From positions 34,788 through 98,787 of the forward strand of contig JACKPZ010000016.1 of NCBI GenBank assembly GCA_024233135.1: a stretch of DNA of 64,000 bases, in the 5' to 3' direction. Both the position numbers and the translations under genes were made by a program. The stretch is from Akkermansiaceae bacterium (GTDB lineage: Bacteria > Verrucomicrobiota > Verrucomicrobiia > Verrucomicrobiales > Akkermansiaceae). How positions within the stretch are numbered: position 1 is the first letter of the stretch; every line of letters begins with the position of its first letter. Positions 30,672 through 39,439 of this stretch are shown here, in pieces. The notes beneath the pieces are model-generated. The model was given only the letters and a program-made list of their open reading frames with translations, had not been told where the DNA came from and did not search any database.

Positions 30672-31621
30672 GGCAGCGCGTCCAAGAGATCGTCGAAACC
30701 GAGCCCGTGTCCCGCCGGCGGCTGGAACACCGGCGACCACGGCCCCAGCCATTCGCTGAATTCGTCCGGCTCGAAGAGATGGTGCGTCTGCAAACCGCAG
30801 AGCCCGACCAATCCCGGGAACTGCAACGAAAGCCGCGCCGCTTCCCAGGCCGCGAAGGTCTGGCCCACCGGGTGGTCCATATAACTCGTCAGCACGACAC
30901 GCTGCATGTTCCGCATCGCGGCCTCGGCCAGCAGAAACGGCTCGTCCACGGCCGGTTTGATCACCATCACCTGCGCCGCCGTGCTCAGCGGAGCGGCCTC
31001 GCGGTCGACCGCCAGCGCGACCCGGTGTTTCTGATAGAGCGGCTTCCACGCGGCGTCCGAGTACGGGCAGGGGTCTTCGAGGAAATCAATCGCGCGCCGC
31101 GTTTCCGGCGTGAGCCGGGTGAGAAACTCGTCGGCCGCGGCCGGTTCGAGGCGCTCGTTGAAATCGAGCCGCCAGCGCAACGCCGGGTGGGCGGCCGTCA
31201 TCGCATCGAGAAACGCCGCCTCCGCCGCGGGATTCGCGCCGGCCTTGAGTTTCACGGTGCTGAAGCCGGCTTCCAGCGCCCGCTCGACACCCTCCTCGCG
31301 CGCCACGGTGAGCGTGGCGTGGCTCTCCGGGATCTCCATTTCCTCGAACAACGAGTGCTCGAACACCCGCGCCGCGCGGTCGAACTCGCAACAACGCACG
31401 GCGCGCCGGACGATCGGCCAGCGGCGCGCTCCTGCGAGATCGGCGAGGCACTTTTCCAACGTCGGGTCGCCGAGTTCCGGCCACGGGTGGATGCAGCCGA
31501 AGCCGCCGTCGATCTGGACCAGCGCGCCCTCGTGTTCGCGGCGGTTCGAGATCGTGTTGAGGAAGCCCCGGCTCTTGAGCCGGTAGCGGACGATCATCGG
31601 CTTGAGTTCGTCGTCATTCAT
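30653..31621 (-). CDS. menC: o-succinylbenzoate synthase
   Basis: This 322-residue enolase-superfamily enzyme dehydrates SHCHC to o-succinylbenzoate. The start MNDDELKPMIVRYRL at 31621 overlaps the menA stop as ATGA. Recognisable features are the TIM-barrel lysine strand STVKLKAGA, the metal-ligand strands WRLDFNERL and IDFLEDPC, and KHRVALAVDRE and VMVIKPA near the barrel end, which correspond to the K...D...E...D...K pattern of the MenC/MR subgroup. The capping-domain N-terminus is short but within the family range. It lies between menA and menE, and the gene order supports the assignment. The family also includes N-acylamino acid racemases, but the menaquinone neighbours favour MenC. Confidence 0.88.
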   Translation of the reverse strand: MNDDELKPMIVRYRLKSRGFLNTISNRREHEGALVQIDGGFGCIHPWPELGDPTLEKCLADLAGARRWPIVRRAVRCCEFDRAARVFEHSLFEEMEIPESHATLTVAREEGVERALEAGFSTVKLKAGANPAAEAAFLDAMTAAHPALRWRLDFNERLEPAAADEFLTRLTPETRRAIDFLEDPCPYSDAAWKPLYQKHRVALAVDREAAPLSTAAQVMVIKPAVDEPFLLAEAAMRNMQRVVLTSYMDHPVGQTFAAWEAARLSLQFPGLVGLCGLQTHHLFEPDEFSEWLGPWSPVFQPPAGHGLGFDDLLDALPWTRLY

Positions 31622-32520
31622 TCGGCAAGAGCGGCCACGAGGTGGAAACACGCGGCGAAGAGGATGAGCTGCGCGCCGGCCATCGCCAGCAGGCGGTTGA
31701 AGGCGGGGCCCGCCGGAAGCGTGAGCACGCCCCACAGGATGCGCATGCCGAGGAAAAGCAAGGGCGCGCCGGCGAGAAACAGGGCGGGATGACCGAAGGC
31801 GATCCATGCCAGCCCGCCGAAGAGCGCCAGCTTGATCTCCAGCCAGATCGTCGCCGCGGCGAACTTCGGCCCGAACCTCACCGCCAGCGTGCGTTTCCCC
31901 GTGGTCGAGTCCTCCTCGCGGTCGCGGAAGTTGTTGATGGAAATGAGCACCGCGGAGAGCAGGCCGACCTGCGCGCCTAACAGCAGCCCTTCGGCCGGCC
32001 AGTTTCCCGTCTGGATGAACACGGTGCCCGTCACCGCCACCAGCCCGAAGAACAGGATCACGAACAGCTCGCCCATCCCGCGATAGGCCAGCGGAAACGG
32101 TCCGCCGGTATAGCCGTAGGCGAGAAACAACGACGGCACGCCGATCACCACGATCGGCCAACCGCGCGCCTGATAGAGCACCACCCCGCATGCCAGCGCC
32201 GCCGCGAGAAACCCGCAGGCCACGCCCATCACCGCGCGCGGGCTCATCAGGCCGGAAGCGGTCACGCGCACCGGTCCGGTCCGCCGCTCGGTGTCCGCGC
32301 CCTTGTGGTGGTCGATGGCGTCGTTGAAAAAATTCGTCGCGATCTGGATGAAGATGGCTCCGAACAGCGTGCAGAGCGCGAGTTTCAAGTCGAACACGCC
32401 TTCCAGTTTCCACGCCAGCACGCAGCCCGCCCACACCGGCACGATGGCCGCCGGCAGCGTCTTCGGCCGGGAGGCGAGCAGGATCGGTTTCAGCGCGGGC
32501 ACGGCGGCAGTGGAACCCAT
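31618..32520 (-). CDS. menA: 1,4-dihydroxy-2-naphthoate polyprenyltransferase
   Basis: This 300-residue UbiA-family membrane enzyme attaches the polyprenyl chain to DHNA. The first aspartate-rich motif is NFFNDAIDHHKGAD (near residue 65), and the second conserved loop is INNFRDREEDSTTGKRTLAVRFG (near 195-217). Eight to nine hydrophobic segments can be counted, for example VMGVACGFLAAALACGVVLY and LLAMAGAQLILFAACFHLVAALA at the C-terminus. It is the promoter-proximal gene of menA-menC-menE; its stop overlaps the menC start. Upstream lies a 321-bp divergent intergenic region shared with a secreted transglutaminase-like gene. Other men genes (F, D, H, B) are not in the window. Confidence 0.93.
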   Translation of the reverse strand: MGSTAAVPALKPILLASRPKTLPAAIVPVWAGCVLAWKLEGVFDLKLALCTLFGAIFIQIATNFFNDAIDHHKGADTERRTGPVRVTASGLMSPRAVMGVACGFLAAALACGVVLYQARGWPIVVIGVPSLFLAYGYTGGPFPLAYRGMGELFVILFFGLVAVTGTVFIQTGNWPAEGLLLGAQVGLLSAVLISINNFRDREEDSTTGKRTLAVRFGPKFAAATIWLEIKLALFGGLAWIAFGHPALFLAGAPLLFLGMRILWGVLTLPAGPAFNRLLAMAGAQLILFAACFHLVAALAE

Positions 32521-32841
32521 CGCGCCGGGGATGGAAACAAAAACGGGTCCGGATCCTTACGGACGGAGCCTGCCCATTGCGCCCGCCCACGGACCTTCGC
32601 TCTGGCAGGAGAGCCCGCGGTTCCCGAACCTTCGTCCGCACTACGGGTCGGACCGGCTGCGCTCGGACCTACGGCGCGGCGACGCCGGTGATCCGCAAGG
32701 AAACGCGGCAGGTTTCAGTATCCCCAAAGATCGTGATGTGAATCCGCGAAGACCGGTACCACTCATGTGCCGAACGATTGGCGACGTCTGCCCTGCAGAC
32801 CTAACCCGTGCACTCCACAGCTTCCGTTCAAACCCATCCTT
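32521..32841. other. Divergent intergenic region (menA / transglutaminase-like gene)
   Basis: No gene is supported here. Two structural features are visible. One is a pair of TCGGACC direct repeats (32648-32654 and 32663-32669) separated by GGCTGCGC, within a GC-rich block that looks like an intergenic repeat. The other is a short inverted repeat GTCTG-ccctg-CAGAC at 32786-32800, about 40 bp before the plus-strand ATG. Promoters for both divergent genes must lie here, but I cannot identify convincing -35/-10 pairs. Confidence 0.5.
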
Positions 32842-34983
32842 ATGAAACCCATCATCCTCCGTCTGGCGATGCCCTTCGCCGCCTCCTTGGCGCTCACCGC
32901 ACCGGCCCATGCCGCGAAACAGGCTCCGGCGGCACCCGCCGCCCCGCTCACCGAATCCGGCGAAGCCCTGCTTGCTCAATACACTGCCAGAATGGAGTCG
33001 CTGAAAGCCGACATCCTCAAGGCTCTGCCGACTCTCGATGCGGCCAAAATGGATGCCTACAACAAGGCCCGTGCCGCTGAAACCGCAGCTCAGGCCGCCC
33101 TCGCCGAGGTCGAGAAGGGCCAAGGTGAAATCAAGAAGGGTCACGGTCTGGTGGGGCACGCCAAAGGCAAGTGGATCGGTGGTGCCCAAAAAGCCATCAC
33201 CGCAGCCCAGGCCGAACTCAAGGCAGCCAAAACCGATGGGCAGAAAGCCGCGGCCCGGAAGAAATTGACCGAGGCCGAGGAAGACCTGAAGGCCGGCCAG
33301 CGGGCATTGGTGGAGCGCCAGGCAGCCCTCGACGCCGCCCTCAAGAAATACGCCCACATCGAAGCCGACATCGCCAAGGCCCGGGCCGACCTCTCCAAAG
33401 CCAAGGCCGGGACCGTGGCCGCCGTCGACAAGATGGGGGTGGCCAACGTGCTGCAAAGCGACAAGCTCGATGCCAAACTCGCCGCTTATGTGGTGATGGC
33501 CCATGCCACTCCGAACGGACTGGCGACCTTCTCCCAACAGGGATCCAAGCAGAAGGGACTCATCGACAGCATGCTCAGCGACGACCCGCTGCTCATCGAG
33601 TTCGCCCTTGCCGACGGTGCCTCCGGTGGCAACTACGGCAAGGCCATGGAGATTCTCGATGCGATCCTCGTGGCCAGCCCCGAAGCCGGCAACGACGACA
33701 CGCTCGGCAAGCTGGCCGTGGCCGTCGCCCTCGAACATGCCACGCCCATCAAACAGCGCAACGCCGACAGCGCTACCGACGCCCCTGAGTTTGTCGATCC
33801 CGTGCAGCGCTTTCTCGCCTATCGGAAAGCCTTTCGGAACAAGGAACTCGATCCCAGCTTCGATGACCTCACCATCTTCGACCTGCGCTTCGTGGTCGAT
33901 GGCGAAGAGCCCGACGAGATTGCCGCCTGGGGCCGCCAGATGCTCGCCAACTACCGCCCCGACCAGATCCTCACCGCCGACGAGCGCTGGCGCTATGTGG
34001 AACTTGTACGCTCCGACATCCGCTACGGCTCGCAGGACAACCGGTTCGACCAGCCCGAACTTCACTTCTTCCAGAACATCCTCAAGAACGGCGGCGTCTG
34101 CGGTCGTCGCGCCTTCATCGGCCGCTTCATCCTGCGCGCCTTCGGCGTGCCGACCACCGCACGTCCGCAGCCCGGACATGCCGCGCTGGTTCACCGCACT
34201 TCCGACGGCTGGGTTGTCTGTCTCGGCGGCGGATGGGGCGCCGGCACCACCAAGCTCGGCTACAAGAAGGACCTCGACTTCCTCGCCACCACCCAGGCCC
34301 GCTCACTCGGCAAGGACTACCTCCAGGTCAAGCGCGCCCACTGGATCGGCACCGTCATGGGCGAGGCCATGGTTTATGGCTTCCACTCCACCCGCGGTGA
34401 CATCCCTTTCTGGAACACCGTGGCACTCAACACCCAGCGCGGCCTGATCGATTCCAACAAGATCAAGACCCTGGCCGCCGTCGGCGAGGACATCGGAGAA
34501 GCCAACGTCACCAAGGAAAAGGTCGGGATCATCAAGGTCAAGCTGACCGAGGACGACAGGAAGATCACCCGGGACACCAACGGCGCGATCACCATTCCCG
34601 CCGCCGCCACCACCGAACCCACCAAGAGCAACGGCAAGATCATCTTCATGCCCAGCAACCGCGGCGGCCTGCAGCTTCACTACGAACGCAACGCCACCAA
34701 TCCGCCCTTCACCTACACCATCAACGTTCCCAAGGGCGGCAAGTATGAACTCAGCGCCATGGTCTGCACTCCGAGCTGGCAACAGAGCCTGCTGATCACC
34801 GTCAACGGTAGCGGCGAACCCGTGAAACTCCCCCTGCCCCACACCGTGGGCATGTGGGAATCCACCGGGTCCGTCATCCTTGACCTCAAGCCGGGCGGCA
34901 ACACGCTCAGGATGACGCGCCACAGCGATGGACAGGCCAAGGGCTTCTCCATCCACCGGTTCACGCTCAAACCGGCGAAATAG
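32842..34983 (+). CDS. Secreted transglutaminase-like protein with coiled-coil N-terminus
   Basis: This 713-residue protein has its start at 32842 (MKPIILRLAMPFAASLALTAPAHAA), chosen for the signal peptide. Residues ~30-200 are Ala/Lys/Glu-rich heptad-like sequence (AAQAALAEVEKGQGEIKKG, KAAARKKLTEAEEDLKAG), predicted coiled coil. Residues ~330-500 carry a transglutaminase-like core: NGGVCGRRAFIGRFILRAFG (nucleophile Cys) and GHAALVHRTSDGWVVCLGGGWG (His plus following aromatic strand). The last ~100 residues are a jelly-roll-like domain (YTINVPKGGKYELSAMV, SVILDLKPGGNTLRMTRH) resembling a carbohydrate-binding or CBM-like module. The arrangement suggests a periplasmic or surface cross-linking or peptidase enzyme, but the third catalytic residue (Asp) cannot be assigned with confidence. 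It stands alone, divergent from the men genes. Confidence 0.72.
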   Translation: MKPIILRLAMPFAASLALTAPAHAAKQAPAAPAAPLTESGEALLAQYTARMESLKADILKALPTLDAAKMDAYNKARAAETAAQAALAEVEKGQGEIKKGHGLVGHAKGKWIGGAQKAITAAQAELKAAKTDGQKAAARKKLTEAEEDLKAGQRALVERQAALDAALKKYAHIEADIAKARADLSKAKAGTVAAVDKMGVANVLQSDKLDAKLAAYVVMAHATPNGLATFSQQGSKQKGLIDSMLSDDPLLIEFALADGASGGNYGKAMEILDAILVASPEAGNDDTLGKLAVAVALEHATPIKQRNADSATDAPEFVDPVQRFLAYRKAFRNKELDPSFDDLTIFDLRFVVDGEEPDEIAAWGRQMLANYRPDQILTADERWRYVELVRSDIRYGSQDNRFDQPELHFFQNILKNGGVCGRRAFIGRFILRAFGVPTTARPQPGHAALVHRTSDGWVVCLGGGWGAGTTKLGYKKDLDFLATTQARSLGKDYLQVKRAHWIGTVMGEAMVYGFHSTRGDIPFWNTVALNTQRGLIDSNKIKTLAAVGEDIGEANVTKEKVGIIKVKLTEDDRKITRDTNGAITIPAAATTEPTKSNGKIIFMPSNRGGLQLHYERNATNPPFTYTINVPKGGKYELSAMVCTPSWQQSLLITVNGSGEPVKLPLPHTVGMWESTGSVILDLKPGGNTLRMTRHSDGQAKGFSIHRFTLKPAK

Positions 34984-35012
34984 GTCGGCGAACTTCCCAA
35001 GCACATTCCAAA

Positions 35013-35093
35013 AGCCCGCTCACCGTCGCCAGCCTCGGAAAAGCCGCCGCGGCCCTCGGCCGGAAAGTGGAACTGCGCTTCGTGCCTGCTTGA
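35013..35093 (+). pseudogene. Remnant C-terminus of an XRE/HigA-type antitoxin
   Basis: Twenty-six codons read SPLTVASLGKAAAALGRKVELRFVPA followed by TGA, closely matching the last helix and strand typical of HTH antitoxins of the HigA/XRE kind (LxTLxxxAxALGxxVxxxLVP). Nothing upstream in this frame looks like the helix-turn-helix, and no toxin gene is adjacent; the preceding transglutaminase-like gene ends only 30 bp earlier. I interpret it as the 3' scar of a deleted toxin-antitoxin module. Confidence 0.5.
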
Positions 35094-35197
35094 TGTGAAT
35101 CCGTGAGATGCGCACCCGCAGCGGCGATCTCCTCCCGCCTCCGTGACCTCACCGGCGTCGTTTATGACGGCCTCGACGCGGACCTGAAGGAACAACT

Positions 35198-35260
35198 CTT
35201 CACTGCGCATGTGCGGCCCATGCTGGACTGCGGTGGGAAGCGACAGCGCCACCGCTTTCT
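35198..35260 (+). repeat. REP-like hairpin repeat, copy 1
   Basis: This copy shares cttcac-gcgcatgtgcggc and ggactgcggt...agcg-agcgccac..ccgcttt with a second copy 116 bp downstream. It contains perfect arms GCGGTGG (35230-35236) and CCACCGC (35249-35255) around a 12-nt loop. Non-coding; its position between convergent genes is typical for REP elements. Confidence 0.65.
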
Positions 35261-35313
35261 AAGGTGCGTGCGGAGTCGCCGAAAGCGCCGTCACAGCCGG
35301 CGCACTCCGACAC

Positions 35314-35373
35314 CTTCACCGCGCATGTGCGGCTGATGTGGACTGCGGTAAGCGATAGCGCCACACCGCTTTC
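35314..35373 (+). repeat. REP-like hairpin repeat, copy 2
   Basis: This is a diverged copy of the element at 35198-35260. Arms are GCGGT (35345-35349) and ACCGC (35365-35369) around a 15-nt loop. A few substitutions and small indels separate the copies, so they are not a recent duplication. Confidence 0.62.
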
Positions 35374-35526
35374 CACGAGGCGGCGGGCCCACCCCGGAAC
35401 CATGGCCTCTCTTCGACAACTCCCCGCTGAATGGTGGCGAATCGAAGATCGAGGTGCCCTGAGGCCGGTGGATCTCCGCTCTTCGGCACCGCTGGGCGGC
35501 TGGCGCGGCGGCGGCGCGGGCGGCGC

Positions 35527-36587
35527 TCATCCAACTGAAGAACTCCTTCTCGCTGGGACCGTGCCTCTCATCGCGGCGACGAGTTTTCGCTGGGCTCCAC
35601 TGATGCGATATTGCCCGCGTCCGGGATTGAGAACTCGACTTGTTTCGGCGCTGGCGATGGCGGCATCCTTGTCGCCGAGGACCCATTGCAGGCGGGCGAG
35701 CTGGGTGGGAAGAAGCGGGGAGTTCGGGCGTCGATGGCTTCCGCGAGCGCGTCGGCTACCTTGCGGCGGAGTTCGGGGTTGGCCTTTGCTTTCGAGAACG
35801 CGCTGCGTGACCATGGAAAGCATCATGATGTAGGACGGCTCGGATTTTGACTCCTCAAGCACGGCGGTGATCCCGTCCCAATCCTCGGTGGACATCGCGA
35901 GCTGGAGCTTGAGGCGCGGCAGCACCGCCTTGGCCGAAGGGATCTTTTCCAGCCCGGCCATGGCGCTCTCATGCCCTCGGTGTCCTTCGACCGCGCCGCT
36001 TCGGCGAACGCCTTCGACAGCTTGCCGATCTCCTCGCGCTCCCTGCCCGCCTCGCGGAGATCGGCAGCCACCTTCTTGACGCCCTCGGGCCCGGACAGGA
36101 GCTGCTCGATCGTTTCATCGTTGAGCCGCGACGGATGGGTGGTGAAAAGCACCTCGCCATCCATCACCACGAAGGCGTGCGGGATTCCGGAAACTTCCGC
36201 GGGTTTCAACCACTCGGTCTCGAAGGCACCGCCCTTGCCGGTGTAGGCGACGGGATAGGACATGCCGTCACCTTTTTTCTTCACGAATTCGGCGACCTTG
36301 TCCTTGCCGTCCTCCCAGACGTTCACGCCGATGACGCGCAGGCCTTTTTCCTGATACTTGTCGTACAGTTCGTCGACGTGCGGGATGGCGGCGATGCAGG
36401 GTCCGCACCAGGTGGCCCAGCACTCGATGACGTAGAGCTTGCCGGCCTCCCATTCCGCGGGCGCCTCGCCCTGGATCCATTCGAGCTTCGAGAGCGCCTC
36501 GGGCGTCACCTTGTCGCCGGCTTTCTGGGCGGCGGCGGGGAGGGTGAGCGCGAGGGCGGCGGAAAACAGGGCGGTGCTTGGTTTCAT
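35527..36587 (-). CDS. TlpA-type thioredoxin-fold protein with helical C-terminus (frame broken)
   Basis: The gene begins at 36587 (MKPSTALFSAALALTLPAAAQ, signal peptide). A thioredoxin/AhpC-TSA fold follows with the redox motif WATWCGPC (Cys61 and Cys64) and the cis-Pro region VSGIPHAFVVMDG. After residue ~205 the helical extension EEIGKLSKAFAEAARSKDTEGM continues only if one base is corrected near 35966 (next MAGLEKIPSAKAVLPRLKLQLAMS). Two further shifts near 35785 and 35745 lead through KANPELRRKVADALAEAIDAR to a TPR-like LARLQWVLGDKDAAIASAE, ending at 35527; the true C-terminus is uncertain. A periplasmic thiol-disulfide oxidoreductase is inferred. It lies 47 bp downstream of the C39-like peptidase gene, probably co-transcribed. 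Confidence 0.7.
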
Positions 36588-36634
36588 GTCACGGAAGAAC
36601 GTCGCGGAGGACGGTTTCTGTTTCGCGGAAAGTG

Positions 36635-37986
36635 TCAGCGGTTCGGAACCATCGAGTAAAGGGCCATCGTCATGCTGAAGGCCTCGTCGGCCCGCATCGC
36701 CTTCTTCTCGTGTCCCTCGCCCCACGAATCGGTGTAGTAAATCTGGTGGTCCGCCGGGTCTGCGACTCGAAATTGTAGCGAAGATCATCCGCATGTGGCC
36801 GCCGAAAGACTGCGGCAGCCCTTTCTCCGGAAACATGCCGAGATACAGGGTCCAGCACAGCGGGATGCCTTGGTCGACGTATTCCTTGATCTTGCGCTCG
36901 AAGTGCTTGAAGCCGTTCTGACCGCGTTTCATGTCGCGGAAGGTCGGCGCGTCGGCGACGGACCAGAAATGCTGCGGGCTGATGATGAATTTGTCCGGAT
37001 CGACGTCGAAGGTCTTCTTGTCTGCGGATTTCGCCGCGCGGTTGTAGCCGCGGATGTCGCGCTCGAGCTGGCGTCCGTCGAACTCGATGTGCTTGAGCGT
37101 GCGGAGGTGGATCTTGCCGGTGACGCGCTGGAAGGCTTTCTCCATTTCGTCCGGGTTGGTGCCGGAGTCCCCGGTGTTGGCGAGCTGGGCGAGTTCGTGC
37201 TGGTCGATATCCGCGCCGAAGTAGCGGGCCACCCGCTCGACGGTCGCGACCACGCAGTATCCTTCTGCCCTTGGTCGACCATCGGGATGCCTTCGATCCA
37301 GGCGAAACCCTTGTCGTCCTTGCGGACATTGGTGGCGAACGAGTCGCGGCGGGCCATCTTGCGCGGGGCCTGGGAGGCCTTGGAAACCGAAGCAAGGCGA
37401 AGGCGGATGAATTCGGGGCGTTTTCGGAGCGGTTCAGGCTGCCTTCGAGCAGGTAGGCGGTGTCGTCCTTGCGCCACATCCAGGCATCGGTCACGACGCT
37501 CCCGGAGGTGCTCCGCTCGCTCGGGCGGACGCCGAGTTTCGCATCGAGCCCGGCTTTCCAATCGGTGAACTTCTTCTCGTATTCGCCCGGCTGGATCTCG
37601 CCGTCGTCGCCGCGGTTGTAGATGGAAACGGTGGCGGTCTTCGCCGTTTCGTCGTCCCCGCGCATCACGACCTCGCCGATGGTCTGGTCCATGAGGGAGA
37701 AGGTGCCCGGCTGGGCGCGGAGGGCCTCCTTGGCCGCGGACATCCACTCGAATCCGTCCTCTTCCTTCACCTTCACGTTGTGCCCCTGGGCCTTGAGCTT
37801 CTCAACCATCTCGAGTTGGCGCGGGTCCTTGGCCTTGAGCGAGCTTTTCACGTCCGCCATCGGCTTGGTCCACAGCTCCTTGTCGAACAACAGGGCGTCC
37901 AGACCGGGGCGTTTCGATTCATCCTCCGCCGCGTGGAGGCCCGCCGTGGCGATGCCGATCAAACAAACAAACAAGATGGACTTCAT
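36635..37986 (-). CDS. Secreted C39-like cysteine peptidase (frame broken)
   Basis: The gene starts at 37986 with signal peptide MKSILFVCLIGIATAGLHA. About 200 residues of unassigned N-terminal domain follow. Four single-base shifts (near 37391, 37260, 36779 and 36757) must be corrected to read the rest: SVSKASQAPRKMARRDSF, then GIPMVDQGQKDYCVVATVERVARYFG (catalytic Cys in the C39-like context), GIPLCWTLYLG, GGHMRMIFGYNF (candidate His) and IYYTDSWGEGHEKKAM (candidate Asp), stopping at 36635. At 37260 the codon for Asp before Tyr-Cys has lost one base, and near 36779 a Gly codon lost one G. Because the catalytic pattern is intact across all breaks, sequencing error is likelier than pseudogenisation. 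Possible substrates are unknown. Confidence 0.68.
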
Positions 37987-37989
37987 ACG

Positions 37990-38029
37990 TCAAACATCGC
38001 TCCCGTCACCCCGGATTGTCGATGTTTCA
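37990..38029 (-). promoter_or_regulatory. Inverted repeat in 5' leader of C39-like gene
   Basis: TCAAACATCG (37990-37999) and CGATGTTTCA (38020-38029) are reverse complements at 9 of 10 positions, with a 20-bp spacer. The repeat ends 4 bp before the minus-strand ATG, so it could be a leader hairpin covering the initiation site or a regulator-binding site. Confidence 0.4.
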
Positions 38030-38257
38030 ATCGGATTTCGCGTTTATCGTCGGGAAACCGGACCCGAGCCGTCGGCGAATCCCCGACGCACCCGGTACAC
38101 ACACCGGCGAACCCACCGCCATTCTTGTTAGCAAATGATGGATGCGGCCGCATCGATCGTTGCCGGCGGAGGAAGTGTCGGTTCCCGGTCCGCGGAGTCC
38201 GATGGGGAAGGTTGTCGGTGGGGCCTTCCGGGACGAGCGGGCCGCGGGGAAATCGCA

Positions 38258-38267
38258 AACACGTGTT
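38258..38267 (+). promoter_or_regulatory. LacI-type operator (autoregulatory)
   Basis: This is the perfect palindrome AACACGTGTT with central CpG, 37-46 bp upstream of the regulator ATG. It shares the core ACACGTGT with the palindrome inside the promoter of the downstream catabolic genes (39395-39408). LacI-family operators typically are CpG-centred palindromes, so autorepression is a reasonable inference. Confidence 0.6.
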
Positions 38268-38303
38268 GGCAAACGTGGTGCCGTGTGCTGTACGCGTCCC
38301 CTG

Positions 38304-39351
38304 ATGCCCGCCAACCGTCCGAGCACGACCGCCGCCCTCGCCAAACACCTCGGGATTTCCCGCTGGACGGTGTCGCGCGCTCAACGGCCACAGCAGGGTG
38401 AAAGCGGAGACCGTGCGGCGCGTCCGGCAGGCGATCGACGAGCTCGATTTCCAACCGAGCGCACTGGCCCGCGGCCTGCGCGGCGGGCAGACGACGACGG
38501 TGGGCGTTTGTTTCCAGGATCTCGATTCTCCGGTGATGGCGATGCGCGCGGCCTCGCTCCAGCAGCGGCTGCGCGAGGAGGGCTACCACACGGTGATCGA
38601 GCTTTCCGGTTCGAGCGTGGAGCTCGAACGCGACGCGATCCGGCGTTTCATCGGCCAGCGGGTGGACGGCATCGTGATCATCTTTTCGCAGCTCGCTGCG
38701 GACGATCCGGCGATCCGTCTGCTGGAACAGGGGAACACTCCGTGTTTCTGGATCGACCCGGAAAACCCGCTGCCCGGCGACAAGGCGACGCTCGACCGCG
38801 CGCGCTCGATGAAGCTGATCCTCGAACACCTTTGCGGGCTTGGACACCGTCGTTTCGCGCTGCTCGGGATCGATCCGCGGAACCGTTTCGGCGCGCTGCG
38901 CATCCCCGGGCTGCGGGAGCATGCGCCGGCCTACGGGGTGGATTTCGAGCGCGACTTCCTGCTCGTCTACCACCCCGGCGAGACCCGCCACACCTTCGAA
39001 TATGGATACGAACTCGCCGGCGAACTGATCGCGAAAAGCGCGGGCGACCTCCCCACCGCCATCATCGCGCTCAACGACCGGCTCGCCATTGGCGCGATCA
39101 ACCGCCTTCGCGAGGACGGCATCCGCGTGCCCGAGGACGTCTCGGTCATCGGCTACGACAACATCGCCGTGGCCGAACATTTCTTCCCGGCTCTCACCAC
39201 CATCGACCACCAGACCGACCGGCTCATGGATCTCGCCGTCCGCGGACTGCTCGACCGCCTGAACCCCGAAAACGCCGGGCACCCGCCCAGCGAGCTTTCC
39301 GTGCAACCCAAACTCATCGTCCGCAAATCCACGGGCCCCGCCAGGGCATAA
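38304..39351 (+). CDS. LacI-family transcriptional regulator (one frameshift)
   Basis: The protein has about 349 residues once a single missing base near 38380 is restored. The N-terminus MPANRPSTTAALAKHLGISRWTVSRAL is the LacI HTH; after the break NGHSRVKAETVRRVRQAIDELDF and the hinge helix PSALARGLRGG follow, in the order expected. The periplasmic-binding-like effector domain runs from TTTVGVCFQDLD through GIVIIFSQLA, GHRRFALLGID, PTAIIALNDRLAIGAINRL and VSVIGYDNIAVAEHFFPALTTID, all canonical for the family. The gene precedes a catabolic operon in the same direction and has ACACGTGT palindromes before itself and before that operon. Repression relieved by a sugar acid is inferred; the effector is unknown. 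Confidence 0.85.
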
Positions 39352-39384
39352 CCCGAAAGAGTTTCCCAAAATCCCCGGAATGAA

Positions 39385-39411
39385 TTGACAAAACCCTACA
39401 CGTGTAGGATT
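39385..39411 (+). promoter_or_regulatory. Promoter of sugar-acid operon with embedded LacI operator
   Basis: A consensus -35 TTGACA lies at 39385-39390 and a -10-like TAGGAT at 39406-39411 (15-bp spacer). The spacer and -10 are covered by the perfect 14-bp palindrome CCTACACGTGTAGG at 39395-39408, whose core matches the palindrome before the LacI gene. Binding there would occlude RNA polymerase. The ATG of the first catabolic gene follows 28 bp later. Confidence 0.7.
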
Positions 39412-39439
39412 CCGCGCCTCACCAAACCCGTCCATCATC

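Larger units (their letters stand above)
34984..35526. other. Repeat-rich intergenic region with gene remnant
   Basis: This 543-bp stretch has no intact gene. It contains a remnant of an antitoxin-like C-terminus (35013-35093) and two copies of a ~60-bp hairpin repeat (35198-35260 and 35314-35373). It ends in GC-rich sequence with partial internal inverted similarity (35400-35526), which gives no recognisable protein in any frame. It looks like a sink for intergenic repeats and debris between convergent genes. Confidence 0.6.
37987..38303. other. Divergent intergenic region (peptidase / LacI regulator)
   Basis: No gene is supported in this 317-bp interval. It holds an imperfect inverted repeat just before the peptidase start (37990-38029) and the LacI-type palindrome at 38258-38267. 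The middle (38040-38250) is GC-rich and shows nothing recognisable. Confidence 0.55.

Noticed and set aside
32646..32672. TCGGACC repeats as a perfect hairpin or terminator
   Set aside because: They are direct rather than inverted repeats, and no stable stem with a T-tract can be drawn.
35264..35833. 189-codon plus-strand open frame near the thioredoxin gene
   Set aside because: It spans the hairpin repeat and the antisense of the thioredoxin C-terminus; the sequence has no recognisable features.
39385..39411. Second possibility that CCTACACGTGTAGG is an E-box-like chance palindrome
   Set aside because: Its position in a promoter spacer and the matching core before the regulator gene make chance unlikely, so it is kept as an operator.
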